Of a stretch of 64,000 nucleotides of DNA, positions 1 to 11,890 are shown one piece after another. The notes below the pieces were generated by a model. That model did no database searches and was not told where the DNA came from. It was given only the letters and a program-made list of their open reading frames with translations. The DNA comes from Owenia fusiformis. Lineage: Eukaryota > Annelida > Polychaeta > Sabellida > Oweniidae. The first letter of the stretch is position 1, and every line of letters begins with the position of its first letter. The position numbers and the translations under genes are program-made. The stretch covers positions 997,001 to 1,061,000 of the forward strand of contig CAIIXF020000011.1 in NCBI GenBank assembly GCA_903813345.2, read 5' to 3'.

Positions 1-66
1 TCTAATATTTAGAACGTTAGTGTCTAATATTTAGAACGTTAGTGTCTAATATTTAGAGCTTTTGAG
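1..66. repeat. 22-bp tandem repeat at window edge
   Basis: The unit TCTAATATTTAGAACGTTAG plus TG is present almost three times head to tail, then decays into a related TAAATATTTAGAACTTTTT. The array probably continues to the left of the window, so its full length is unknown. Confidence 0.85.
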
Positions 67-704
67 TTAAATATTTAGAACTTTTTAGACACATTTTTTC
101 AAAATTCTATACCGTAACTGCAGTGTCTGTTTCCTTTGTACTGTACATCATGTTTGGATTAATTAATTTATTTCTATATAGCAATCATATTGCGTAATCT
201 AATAACTTTGCAAATATCACACTTAGTTCGTCTCTGTCATTTTAAAACATGTTTCTCTGATTCAAATACATTTACATCTTATTGGCATAAGTTCTTTATA
301 ACATCACCTGAAAACTCTTGCAAGAAATATTACATCATGTCGCTGGACCCCCCTATACATTTATCCATTACTGTTATCATACGTAGCTATTTGATGTAAG
401 ACTGCAGAGTCAGACTCCCCCCCCTTTCTTGTCGAATTTCTCACTTGACTTGGATTTAAAGAGAGAATGAGAGGATAGATGAACTAATTCAAACCAGCAT
501 TCTAGTTACCCTCCTTCTTTTGTATGAAGGAGGGGGGGGGGAAGAGTTCTGCTATCAAGTGGCAGTATGCCCTCATTTAATATTTCCTAAAAGCATAACC
601 CTCAGGAATTTTGGGGAGGGGGTCCAGTGACTTGATACGAAATAATGGTAAATGTAAGTTTGCTTTTAGATAAGTTGTATGTTTTAATCACTTGTGAATG
701 GTTG

Positions 705-755
705 CATATGTGATAATTTCATATGTGATAATTTCATATGTGATAATTTCATATG
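705..755. repeat. 15-bp tandem repeat (CATATGTGATAATTT)
   Basis: Three perfect copies of CATATGTGATAATTT are followed by a partial fourth. No gene is visible around it. From here to about 1856 the sequence is AT-rich with only very short open frames and no recognisable signal. Confidence 0.9.
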
Positions 756-1856
756 TAATCATGTCAGAACTTAACAACATAATGTCATGGTAACTATAGC
801 AACGGTCTCATTTTCTGAAATTAGAAAACAACCGAAATGCTTCAATTGTCTTTTCAATCTACTGTACATTTATTCAGTAGCTGTTCATTATAGATAGTTT
901 CCACCGATTTTAAAGTTGGATCGATCGGGTTATTAGAATAAGAGTATGCAAAATCAGTTTGTTTAACATCAATTATAAGCACAATTCAAACATGCCAGAA
1001 AATATTGGCAGAATATTAATTGTTAAAACAAAACAATATTCATGGTTATTTCACCCAATAAAGCTCTATAACATGAATCATAACAAAGTAGGCTTAAATA
1101 TTTTTAATTTTTTCATTGTAATATCGGGATCAAATTCGTAGATTGTTTCAAGTCATCTTGGTTATGAACAGATCTGATTTTAGTATTTCATATGTTTACT
1201 TAATGAACTGAAAATGTCAGGGTATTTCAGATTTTCCTTAAAAATGGCTGGAAAATTATAGAATTCTGCCGAAAATCAGTTGGGGAGAAAAGTCTGAGAA
1301 TTTGAAGTGATAATGAAGAATTACTGGACCACAAACTGAATTGAATTGGTATTCTTAAAAAACATTTTTCTGAAGCTGACTCAGGTCAACATGACCTGTT
1401 TAACAATAATTCAATGAGGCCCATGAGTTTATAGTAAAGTTGACCTTTGAATCAAGAAGTATGAAAGTTTATAAAAACATCTAAACTCACCAGGTTTGGC
1501 AAGTCAAAACGTTAGTAAAAACATGTTTTAACAGCAAAATAGAAGATCATCCTCAAGAGTTGCTCATCATAATGTAAACACTTAGCTTCCTAAGGAAATA
1601 ATGCAAATCTGGATTGCGCTAGATTGGACTAGAATACTATTAGCGACAACTAGGTTAAATATTCATCTCAATCCAGTTGGTAACGTACAATGAATTGATA
1701 GAATAAATTTCAGCCGGATTGGAAATATACATTTTATAGTAGGATCGAGAGACTACATTTTAGCCTAATAGCGATAACTACTAGAGAAGCGAAGAAGCTC
1801 TATATAATATTAATACTATTTTAAATTCATTTTAAATTCAAACGAAATAAAAACTA

Positions 1857-2035
1857 CAGTAAAACCTGTAAAGTGGAACACATCTGTAAGTGGAACACCT
1901 CAATAAGTGAAACACATCAATCAGTAGAACACCTCAAAGTTCAGTTATCCAGCATTCGGTTAATCAAAATTGAAGCTTTGTTAACACTTGCCTATTGAAC
2001 AATCATTTTGAGCTATAATTATGCAAGTTTCACTG
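1857..2035. mobile_element. pogo/Tc1-like MITE, 179 bp, TA flanks
   Basis: The left end reads CAGTAAAACCTG and the right end, on the opposite strand, reads CAGTGAAACTTG. Each is directly flanked by TA, the target duplication of the Tc1/mariner/pogo superfamily. Just inside the left end a short motif (AAGTGGAACACATC) repeats imperfectly four times. There is no coding capacity, so this would be a non-autonomous element. A relative lies at about 6060-6223. Confidence 0.6.
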
Positions 2036-3186
2036 TATCGAAAAGGGTAAATAAATATAGAGCTACAGCCTTAGCCTGAAAAAATAATTTTTGCCTCACA
2101 TATGATTTAGACCTATACACAAACCACTTCTTACTTTTTCAGATGAAGCTCTCTTTTAAGGAACACAATGAAATCTAAATAAAAGGTAAATTCAGACCTC
2201 ACCCCCCAAAGATGAATTCACGTGGCAATTAGCTTATGTCCATATAAGACCTGGCTGAAAGTAAGATTATCACGGATATTTACAATTACGTATCACGAAT
2301 ATTTACCATTGCATGACGTACATGGCCAGAATACAATTAAGAGCATTGCCCTGTTCTGATAATCAATCAATATTTTCTTCAGCATAAAACATTTATGTGA
2401 CCTCGTAATACAAAAATAACATAACAATGCAGAGAGCTTTCATTTCGTCAAAACCGAGCTTTTCTGGAACTCTTAAAAATCTGGAAAATTTAACATCGAG
2501 GATGAAGGAAAAAGGGGGAATAGCCAGAAGGGGGAGGGGGATTTGGATACATTTCATCTGAACTTTTAGCACTAACAGTGAAAATCTATTAAGAGGCAGA
2601 TGTTTCTGAGTAAAGGAGTAGAAATATGTTATAGATATGTACGTCAATACAGCTTTAAGAGTGATAATACACAAAATCACAAAACAATCAAGATTATTAA
2701 GAAATATCTTATCAAATCAGCAAAGGGTCATTCATGTTATTCTCAGGGAAATATTTTTATGTATCCTTCATTAAGACTTATCTACCCTGAATCCATCTAA
2801 GCTTTATAACTAAACTGACTGTCACGGCTGATTTTAAAGTTTTAATAATAATACAATCTTTATGACCTCAAATGCATCTTAAATGGCATTTTATGAGTTT
2901 GAATGTGAAACAAATATTTGAAATAAAATGAAGTCAAGCTATTTCGAAATTAGAACTGCATGATGTAACACATGTAATCCTGAAGCGTTAAATTCATAAA
3001 ATAATAAAAAATATGTCTTATTTTCCAGGCAAGCTAACTTTGTGAGGTTACCGTAACAAATGTTTAATTGTCAAATGGCAGATTTTCTGTTCATTTAACA
3101 TCCATTTGCTAAACATAACAGTTTGTGAAATTCTCAAATTTGATCAACAGCATGCAACAAAGTTTAACCATGTGCAACTATGCTGA
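2036..3186. other. AT-rich stretch without recognisable features
   Basis: Only short unremarkable open frames occur. The 95-residue minus-strand frame at 2393-2680 and the overlapping plus frame show no domain, no splice context and no codon pattern that would support a gene. Confidence 0.5.
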
Positions 3187-3392
3187 ATATGGTCTACAAT
3201 GCTCAAGTCATATGGTCTACAATGCTCAAGTCATATGGTCTACAATGCTCAAGACATATGGTCTACAATGCTCAAGACATATGGTCAACAATGCTTCATA
3301 TGGTCTACAATGCTCAAGACATATGGTCAACAATGCTTAATATGGTCTACAATGCTCAAGACATATGGTCAACAATGCTTAATATGGTCAAC
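3187..3392. repeat. Minisatellite of 23 bp with an 18-bp variant
   Basis: The unit (CATATGGTCTACAATGCTCA plus AGT/AGA) repeats every 23 bp, with interspersed shorter units containing GGTCAACAATGCTT. Because 23 is not a multiple of three, all three plus frames are open and show similar peptide repeats (YGLQCS, MVYNAQ, IWSTML). These are products of the repeat, not genes. Confidence 0.9.
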
Positions 3393-6058
3393 ATATTAAT
3401 TTGTGCATTAGACACCCATATTGAGACCCGCTGGGGAAGCAGCAGAAGTTGCATCCACTTTATGATATTGAAAATAGGCTTGCACCCACCCCAAAACCAA
3501 TTTGCACCCAGCGGGGATTCTAGATTGAGCAAATTATGCAAAATATGAGTCTTTTGACCAACTTTGATCAGAATTTTGTTAATTTTTGATCCCACTGGAG
3601 GGTAAAATCCACAAAACAATTTAACTGAAGAAAGAAAACGTTGGATAAGTAGGCTACAGTACAGACATTCAGAAAACCCAGACAAAGATTTCTTACCTTA
3701 CTAATTCACAACAATTGATAAATGTTTACTTAACATATGTTTTTCATTGATTTTCAAGTGACTTATTTTCCAATGTATGCCCTGAAGAAAAGGGGGTTGA
3801 TAATTGAGTACAAGATTCCCAGCATTTTATCACTAAGCAACAGATATTTTTATCCTCATATACATGTACATTAACACAAGGAAGGGTGGGAAACACACCA
3901 TATGTTCAACATCTTACATAACTATACAACAGAGTTCACTATTTTAGAATTTGTTCATCCCAACCATGCATAGTTCGAAGACAGCAAGGTCGTGTTAACC
4001 TATAGGTTTTCTTAACTGACTGTGAGAAAAATGTTTTGAATGTCATGTTAAAAGTCCAAAATAGAGTGGAAAAGAATGGAATCGGCAAGGAAAGTTTAAC
4101 TGACATGTAGCTGATGGTTAAAACTGTTTAGAAATACTAGAAAATTTAGTTTTTTTTCTCAATTTGGAGAGGAATTTAATGGAATGGACATGACCCAAGT
4201 AAATTTTTAAGTGTAATCCCATCATGGTTATGTTGCACTTCTAGAATTCCTGATCTCATTATTTATCTTTGAGGTGTTTTAAAACTCATGAATTTTATGT
4301 ACTCTGTGTGCAAAAGTCTAGTTTTACCGATTTTCCATGAATAATGTTCCAAACATCAAACTTTTGCAAATTATCAAATGGGCGTAAATGGACTTCAACT
4401 GGGTGCAAACTCTGTACCTTCATTCATGGTACGATTTTCTGGGAGGGGACCAGGGATTGGAGGTGATAAATTCACACAAGCCTGAATATCAATGAAAAAT
4501 AAACATTTCAAACATGTCTTTCGAAAAGATCTAAAAATGAACAGTTCACCAAGGGAATCCCTTGAAATTGCCAAATTTCTCATAGCATCTATTAAATGTG
4601 ATGACTAACTCATACTTGGGTGCTAATGATATCATACATCAGGAAAGCTCTTTTCTTATAAACCTATCTTTGTAATGAAGAAATGTATGATATCTAAGGC
4701 AAATTAAGAGAAATGAGACACTTGAGTCAGGAAAAAAATTTGATTGATAATTTGGCCAAATAAGGCCCATTTTTTGAGGCCCTACAACATTTTTGGGGCC
4801 CACAAAAGAGGAGGGGGGGGGGCATGAACCGCCCCCTGGATCCGCCAGTTCACTAGTAACATACTGAGTACTTACATATCTTTAAGTCTAAAGTTTGGGC
4901 CTTAGTTAACAAATTGTGCTTTAAGGTTAAGGTTGAAAAAACCCAGATAAGTCAGACTGAAAAATGATCTTCCAAATGAAAATGTATTTCTTCTGAACAT
5001 TTAGAAATTCAAGATTTTCAGACACAATTATAATTATTTTGTGCTTTTTTCTCCATATTCCATCTGATTTTATGATTTTCACTTCTCTCATCTAATCTGC
5101 GTTTAATTTAGAGGGTGAACTTCAAACAATTTTGAGTCAACATTTAAGACATATTATATTCCTTTAATATGAATAGCCTGAACTTTAACTCTATCTCAAG
5201 CCCTTAAACACGTTTAAGAGAAATATAATATCACAAATCAACAAAAAGATCAACAGTTCATTTACAAATCATACATTTGAAAATTATGAACTTTCAAAAT
5301 TATGAATGGTCCTTTTGAGTTTTTATTTGTTGTTTTTATGTTAAATTGATGTTTCTTTATAAATATGGTCAGAAATACCCTTTTTCAGAGTTCAAGGTTG
5401 CCTCTACACTCTTAATTAGAGCAAACGATTTGACTTGGCCTATTTTCAAATCAGGCTAAAATAGCTATTATTTGTTTCACACACTACCCCATAAAAGGCC
5501 ATAGAAGCTCAATTTAGAGACCACAGCCACTTATCAGTGAGTCTATTATTCTTTCCTACCGTAGCATTGATTTGATCTTGCCTCTTAAAAGATAGCTTCA
5601 TCCACATTCTGGGTTCAACTTGGCAGAGATGGCCTGTGTGTCTGAACAACAAAAACAACTTTTGCTCAGATCTCATCCATATTAAAACTAATAAAGAATA
5701 TCACGGAATTGAAATTAGACTAATGGTTTCTCTGTTGAAATGCTAAAGGTGTACTGAAGTGTAAACAAACGCTGTACTCTAAATGTAATGCTTAACCTTT
5801 TTCTCAATAAATGACATAAAAAGTAAAAAGCTTTAGAATCATATAAGGTAGCGAGAGGACGATGTGACATTTTGAATGAAAAACAGGGTATCAGTAAAGA
5901 CATTTGCCTGCTAAGAGCCATCATGATAAACCATATTAACACTTAAATATTTGCAAACAACAAACTTGACATCAAAAACATGACACCACACCTATCATTA
6001 TAAAATGAAAGGCTCCAGGAGAACAGTTAAAATAGTTTTACAAACATGTGTTCAGTAG
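3393..6058. other. Non-coding stretch, no gene seen
   Basis: AT-rich sequence with short G/C runs, for example the G run near 4812. The open frames at 3356-3685, 4395-4583 and 5715-5942 have no recognisable domain and overlap repeats or low-complexity DNA. Confidence 0.45.
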
Positions 6059-6059
6059 A

Positions 6060-6223
6060 CAGTAAAACAGGTATAGTGAACACTTATGGAACCATTAAAG
6101 TGTTCACTGTAAGTAGGTGTTTACCACAGAGGAAATTTTATACAAGAGTAAAATGTGTCTTGAAGTGGTGTTCACTAAACACAGGTGTTCACGAGAGAGA
6201 GGTGTTCACTAAGACAGGTTTTA
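6060..6223. mobile_element. Second pogo-like MITE copy
   Basis: The left end (CAGTAAAACAGG then TAGTGAACAC) and the right end read on the other strand (GTAAAACCTGTC then TTAGTGAACACC) are inverted repeats and match the left end of the element at 1857. GTGTTCACT motifs repeat inside it. The flanks are not clean TA here, so the exact ends are uncertain. Confidence 0.5.
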
Positions 6224-8140
6224 CACATAGTATGTGCAGACTTACTAGTATTCTAATGAAAAATACAATTGAAAAATGATGATTTTGTCACATATTTCAA
6301 AGTTCATGTTTCAAAACTCATGTTTATCAAATAAATTATTGCCTCCTTTGAAGTATATACTTTTTACTTTTCAGATTTCCTAATGGATCCAGTACTTCCT
6401 TACAAGGGATGTTTTTTTAAGAGTTTAACTTGTTGGCTTTTATACAGTTCATGTGAAATCAATATTCACAGCTTCAGAACTTTAGCTAATGCCAGAGATT
6501 TTTTTTAATTCAAAAGCACCTAGATGACTTTTAAACAATCTGTTTAGTTGATTTTGAGATATTCTTGATGATATATGTTCTTCCCACAAAGGAAATCATT
6601 AACGGCCGAGTTATCAAATATAATTAACTCAAAAGAGAGTAATTACAATTTTGACATTGAAATGCCTGGGGAAAACTTTGAAAATGATTTTCTATGTTGC
6701 GATGACCTTGAAAACAATTTGTCTTTCCAGCATATTTAAAAGTGCTTGGATACTTGATTACACTGATTTTACATTTCTAGGTAGGAATAGAAAGAATTGT
6801 TTAGACTAGCAAGATGCTAAAATGCCAGTTGAATTTACGAAATCAATCAATTCTTGAAATGAAGTAAATTTATAAAAGATATAGTTCAGAAGGAAACTTT
6901 AAGAGCTCAAAAATTGTGCATTTGACATTCTGTGTTGTTTAACTATTTGTTTAGCTTTAGAAATTTCAATGTTAACAACAAGTAATTGTAAAAAACACAT
7001 TTGACATGCTGACATATGCAACCATTCATCATGCCTTAGCTGTCAAGTGGTAAAAGCTTGAGGCCAATTTGTTCCTAGGCCAAACTCAACAATATGAAAT
7101 AAATCGTACCTTTACACAATGAAACACTGGCGCATTGTCAATTTATATGTGAATATATATGTTTACAGTTATCTATTGTAAAGTTCAAGTGACAAGTGAC
7201 GAACTAGAGATAAACATACATTTGTTTTCTGCCTTATTGACAGCAAATCAAACTTTTTCAAAATACTGCACGATGTTGCCTTTAATTTTGTCAGAAATGA
7301 CATTTTAAATAAACAAAAAAATAATATAGAATATATATGTATATATAATATAATATAATAACTATTTTTTTCAGAAAAATAAAATTTGAAATTTAATAAT
7401 TTTTTTGTTACTTTTTTAGCCTTCACCCATTTTGCATTTACGAACTAAAGAAAAAGGAGAAAGAACTTTTACAAGACAATACTGCGATCTTTACCCCATT
7501 TTCTGAACTTTGGAACTATTTATCATAACTGAGAGTTAAGCTATCTGAAGATGGGGGTAAAGTACATCTACTTTCAGAAGTCCTCTCTCAAAAAAATTCA
7601 ACCTGGGTCATAAAGCAATAGAGAAAAATTAAGTATTGGCGAGAATTTTTTAGGAATTCATAAAACCACAGATCAAACTGGGGATAATCTTACGAAATTC
7701 TGAAAAAATATTACAAATGTTGCCAAATTGTTAAATGAAAAATGTGACTTATATATGACCCGAAATTGAATTTTTTTGAACGGGAGATTTTGATGGACTT
7801 CTACAACTGGTATCTAGGGCACCAGCTGGAGGAAGGCCCTTCAACTTATAAAATAGATCGCAATATTGCATGTTTTGTAAATTTTTCTGCAAAAATATAT
7901 GTTTTTTTTCTATACACACAAAGTTATAAGCTTAAGCAGAGCTCATTGAACATGTATACACGAGGGGCTTATCATTCCCAAAATTATATAAATCTGTTTG
8001 TTTAGGGACATTCTGTTACAGAACAAAACTGCAATGTATACACATATTAAATGAGCTCTGCAATATTTGTATCACTTACAGTAGAGAGGCATGTAAACTG
8101 TTATAGGTCTGTTGCTATTTACACTGTCTCTACTGGTAGG
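6224..8140. other. AT-rich region downstream of TENT5
   Basis: No gene is visible. On the minus strand this is the 3' side of the TENT5 coding region, so part of it is expected to be 3' UTR. I could not fix a polyadenylation site. Confidence 0.4.
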
Positions 8141-9427
8141 TTAATATTGAGGTGGAGAATGGGGTGTAGGCGAACAATCCGGACACGGGTGAGGATAATA
8201 ATACTGGTTTATCTGACTATTATAAAACTGTGCCTGCGGTTGGCAATATGATTGGGCCCAGGCTGGCGAACCGTAATAGACCTGATCTATAATCAAGTTT
8301 TGCTGATCCTGAAACGGTTGGAAGCTATTGCCGTCGAATTGATCTAACTGCGCCTGTTTTTTCATCGCCTGTTTTTTATCCTCCCATTCTTGAATTCGGC
8401 ATACCTGATTGGCTAATTCCTGGATCAGGTTTAAAGTTTGCTGTCGTTCGTGATTCATTAAGCATATGGTGCTAGCGTTCACCACGTTGTATAATAACAC
8501 TAGATAGTCATATTTAAGTTGGTCGTCTCCCGCAAAATGATTCGCGAGATAATTTTCCAGTTTACTCTGCTGAGTCCGTATGTCTGTGAAATCGATAAAG
8601 AATCGTGAGCACATATATCGCTCCAGAGCTTTGCAATCCACATTTTTTGCATGTGTATATCCTCTCACTTGGAGATTACAGTATTTTAGCAAACCGCCGC
8701 CACGTATTTCCTCGGGATTGCGAGTTGCGATTAGTTTATTATGAAGGTGGTCTAAAGCTTCGCTGAAATTTCCATACACACTTTCCGCGACAACAGTCGG
8801 GTAGAAATGTTGGCTCATGGGAGTAGATGAGGTCTCGGATATCGTATAAAATGTTAGAAGGCTATCCAAAATGACTTGGAAGGAATCGACGCTAAATTCG
8901 AATTGTCGCTTCATTGTGTCCACAAACTTCAGTTCAATATTTCTTCCCTTATTGTTTGACAGGGAAATGAGACTCCATCTGTCTTTTGATTGGGTAACTT
9001 TCACCAGTTTCTGTACATAGGCGCTCGCCAGAGCTGGTCGACTCATTTTATCCTTATTCACGCCCTTTGGAAGGAAGTCAAGCAGCGAATCAAGTGCCGC
9101 ATTTTTGATTTTCTGTAAATCATTGGAACTGACCAAATCAACTCCGAAAATCAAATCTAAATCATTGTATGAGTGGACGTCATCATTGGAAACGATATAA
9201 CTTGCTGCGCCTCCATTTATTCGGATATCTCGGATTTTAACTCCATCTCCCTTGAGCTTATTTGACACTACACGAACCAAATCCTTCAGTTTTATATCCA
9301 AAGTTGGGTAGTGGTTCCTTCCATGTACAGGGAACACAGATCCCATAACTTTTTCAAGTCTCTCAACCTGTTCATGACATAAAAGTTGATAGCGGTTGAA
9401 TTTCTTTTCATTTTCCGTGGAGGCCAT
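8141..9427 (-). CDS. TENT5: Terminal nucleotidyltransferase 5 (FAM46), non-canonical poly(A) polymerase
   Basis: The predicted protein has 428 residues. TENT5 enzymes add adenosines to mRNA 3' ends and stabilise selected, often secreted-protein, messages. Visible hallmarks run in family order: the PVHGR segment (33-37), the turn NGGAAS (71-76), the catalytic pair D89 and D91 in NDLDLIF, the third acidic residue E165 in NIELKFVD, then RQFEFSVDSFQ (174-184), ATRNPEEIRGGGLLKYC (234-250), RYMCSRFFIDF (270-280) and NHERQQTLNLI (325-335). The core aligns without gaps that would suggest a pseudogene. The tail after residue 345 is rich in Q, Y and P and is probably disordered. The start chosen is the ATG at 9427, with G at -3 and +4. 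The frame stays open upstream, but a 3' splice site (TATTTTACAG) ends at 9466, so an upstream exon, possibly coding, is expected. One oddity: family members normally have GS where this protein has G72-G73. The exact paralogue cannot be assigned. Confidence 0.95.
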   Translation of the reverse strand: MASTENEKKFNRYQLLCHEQVERLEKVMGSVFPVHGRNHYPTLDIKLKDLVRVVSNKLKGDGVKIRDIRINGGAASYIVSNDDVHSYNDLDLIFGVDLVSSNDLQKIKNAALDSLLDFLPKGVNKDKMSRPALASAYVQKLVKVTQSKDRWSLISLSNNKGRNIELKFVDTMKRQFEFSVDSFQVILDSLLTFYTISETSSTPMSQHFYPTVVAESVYGNFSEALDHLHNKLIATRNPEEIRGGGLLKYCNLQVRGYTHAKNVDCKALERYMCSRFFIDFTDIRTQQSKLENYLANHFAGDDQLKYDYLVLLYNVVNASTICLMNHERQQTLNLIQELANQVCRIQEWEDKKQAMKKQAQLDQFDGNSFQPFQDQQNLIIDQVYYGSPAWAQSYCQPQAQFYNSQINQYYYPHPCPDCSPTPHSPPQY

Positions 9428-9464
9428 GACCGCTTCACTCTCCACTGATGTTCGACGCCTTGTC

Positions 9465-9483
9465 AACTGTAAAATATAGAAAC
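9465..9483 (-). promoter_or_regulatory. 3' splice site of the TENT5 coding exon
   Basis: On the minus strand a pyrimidine-leaning stretch TCTATATTTTACAG ends at 9466, so the exon would begin at 9465, 38 bases before the chosen ATG. This explains why the open frame running on to 9553 should not be taken as the N-terminus. Confidence 0.6.
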
Positions 9484-9553
9484 AAAATAGAATTAACTCA
9501 CTAAATATGCTAACAGACTGTCTCTTTTCGTTCTCAAGTCTGCAAGATTGCAA

Positions 9554-10140
9554 AATTGAACTTTCTGTGTGTCCTTATCGATTGAGCAGCCGCATTACAC
9601 TTAATTCATCCGCTAATATTATTACGCGAGTAAAGGATATTGATCATAAAATCACTCTATGAATGGAAGATTAACGGCAAGGATTAACCGGGGTTTAATG
9701 CGCAATACACAACGGTAGCCTGTATAAGCTCTTTTAACAATAACAAACTGTTATATATCGTATAAAAATACGGACTATATTATGTTAAATCGCTTATTTG
9801 ACCTCCGACGCAGGGTCAAAGATGAAGAGAGAGAATTTCTTGGTCACTATGGAAACGAAAGTATCAGCATCATTTCCGAGAAATCAACAGAAATAGTATC
9901 CCCTTTTCTGGTGTCAAAGCATTATGACTGATCAAGTTGTTTTCACCTTGCACTATATAAAAAGGTCGACCATGTTATATCATGGGCTCATGTTATATGT
10001 AACAATGAGAATGGAGAACTGACAGGGGGAAATGTGGTGTTTTGTAGGCATAATGCCTAGGCTATCGAGATATGTAGGAAACAGCAACAGAAACTATTAG
10101 AAGGAGCCATGATTGTAGTTTAACCAGAAGTCATGATATG
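9554..10140. other. Upstream region / intron of TENT5
   Basis: No further exon could be recognised. The plus strand has TATATAAAAAG near 9954, but it points away from TENT5 and no gene follows it. Confidence 0.35.
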
Positions 10141-10148
10141 GTCAATGG

Positions 10149-10209
10149 TTACTCACGTCGAGAGCTACCATGTTAGATTTTGAATCTAAGTAGCTCTCGA
10201 CGGGAGTAA
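10149..10209. mobile_element. 61-bp hairpin micro-MITE with 8-bp target duplication
   Basis: The element starts TTACTCACGTCGAGAGCTAC and ends in its near-perfect inverse (GTAGCTCTCGACGGGAGTAA, one mismatch). A second inner palindrome TTAGATT-ttg-AATCTAA fills the loop, so nearly all of it pairs with itself. It is flanked on both sides by GTCAATGG (10141-10148 and 10210-10217). An 8-bp duplication fits hAT, P or Merlin-type transposition. Confidence 0.75.
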
Positions 10210-11341
10210 GTCAATGGCGCATTTAGGTCTAAACTAAATATTGCCCCCCCCCCATCTGGAATCAACCTGTTACTGCAAGCGATCAACAAGTTTAATTTAG
10301 TGGTTCACTTTCGCCATCTTTTAATTCAGTGTGCATTTATTTGCACATTGATACAATTCAGTCTTCAGCTGAACCGTAAATTAAAATTAGGCATTTTCGA
10401 TTTTCCACACTGTGTTTACAACTTTACATGTACATGCCATCTTTGAATGTAAAACAGTTTTTTTTACATACATGTACTTCACATTTATTTCTATAAATAT
10501 ATAAATATTTCTATAAATCAATCAGTTTCAGATTATTTATAAATACAAATATGAAACAATTTAACTCTCATTCTATGTTGTTAGTGTTTTATATGCGAAT
10601 ATAGACCTATTAAATTTGGGGCAGGTCAAATCTTTAATTGTCTCCAATTACATCGACTCATTATTTGGAGATATACATGCACAAAGTGAAATACTTTTTT
10701 CATGGTTATTTGAACGAGTATTCCGATAATTTACTAGTGAGGTCATGCAATTAAAACAGAGTTGGCGGTGGATCTTTTTCATTTCCTTAGAGTATCAATG
10801 ATACAAATCTACGCCGTGTTAACTTAAACGTCATCACACTTCCCCCTCGTTACTCATTAAGAGTTTGTCCTCGAACATCATAACCAAACGCCATTATACT
10901 GTTGAATCAAGCCTACTATTAAAACACGACGATTAATTAGGTCCTTTATGTTACGATAACTCATTTGAAGTAGTTTTATATTTTTAGGTTAGCTCTTTTA
11001 CAATCATATTATCGATGCTTTGAAAGTGACAGTTTCCGCTACTAAATTAGGCGTAATTACTAAACGGATTGTATTTCTAACAAAATATAACTTTAATGTT
11101 CAGTTACGACGTCTTTTCCATAATGACAGTAATTTTAAATATCACTTTTCAATAAAAGTAAGATATTGCTCATATTTGTCTTTAATTAACAATCATTAGT
11201 TAAGGATAAATAATTAATTATGAGTCGAATCGAGAGCCAAAAGACTCATCTTTAAAACAAAAAACTAAATATAAATTGGCGTTGTTTTCTTTTAAAATTC
11301 ATTTTGAATTCTTATGATATATTTGTAGAAGCAAACAAATT

Positions 11342-11540
11342 CACACTCCCTTTATAAGATTTGGAACTGCGGAAGTTGTCATAAGATAGCAGTGTCAAAA
11401 CCTGTAAATGTTCGAATCTTTATTTAATTAGCTCGGAAAATGACAAATTAAATGACTTTTAAATGACCAAACATAACCAGGCGCATTGATAAGTAATCCA
11501 AACGTAATCTTCAGGTTTAAAACTTATGGAGGGGAGTGTA
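11342..11540. mobile_element. MITE family A, copy 1
   Basis: The left end CACACTCCCTTTATAAGATT and the right end read inversely (TACACTCCCCTCCATAAGTT) are terminal inverted repeats. The interior shares a CCAAACATAA..GGCG..TTGATAAGTAATC segment with the copies at 12729 and 16086. There is no coding capacity. Confidence 0.7.
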
Positions 11541-11738
11541 AATGTCAAATCAAAAGGATATATGTGCAAGATTGGATAGGATATTTAATACTCTGAGCTC
11601 TAATTCATGAAATGGGGGATATGACGCGAATCGAGCCACACTTCAGGCCTCATTATATAGCCAACCCATCTTTCTCAGGTTCCGAATAGAGTACCTACTA
11701 AATGATGTTTTTCATTTTGCCTTATCTATTTCAATACA

Positions 11739-11890
11739 TACACTCCCCTTTATAAGCTTGACAACTAGATGCCCTCTTTTTGATCACTATTAAAATTCTG
11801 CATAGGCGTTAATTAATATTCAGACATTGCCATTCGTTGACATGTCATCAAATGAAAAGTTCCAGTTTCTAAATTTATTGAGGGGAATAT
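11739..11890. mobile_element. MITE family A, diverged copy 2
   Basis: It begins ATACACTCCCCTTTATAAGC and contains TAGGCGTTAATTAATAT. It ends in a weak version of the inverted end (TTTATTGAGGGGAATAT). It is more decayed or internally rearranged than the other copies. Confidence 0.5.

Noticed and set aside
3125-3548. Three overlapping plus-strand open frames with similar peptide repeats
   Set aside because: They are the three readings of a 23-bp minisatellite; no start context, no domain.
8051-8251. Plus-strand open frame overlapping the TENT5 stop region
   Set aside because: Shadow of the real minus-strand gene.
9428-9553. N-terminal 42 residues of the long TENT5 frame
   Set aside because: They cross a clear 3' splice site; the first 29 or so would be intron translation.
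9950-9965. TATATAAAAAG as a TENT5 TATA box
   Set aside because: It is on the plus strand, opposite to TENT5, and no plus-strand gene follows.
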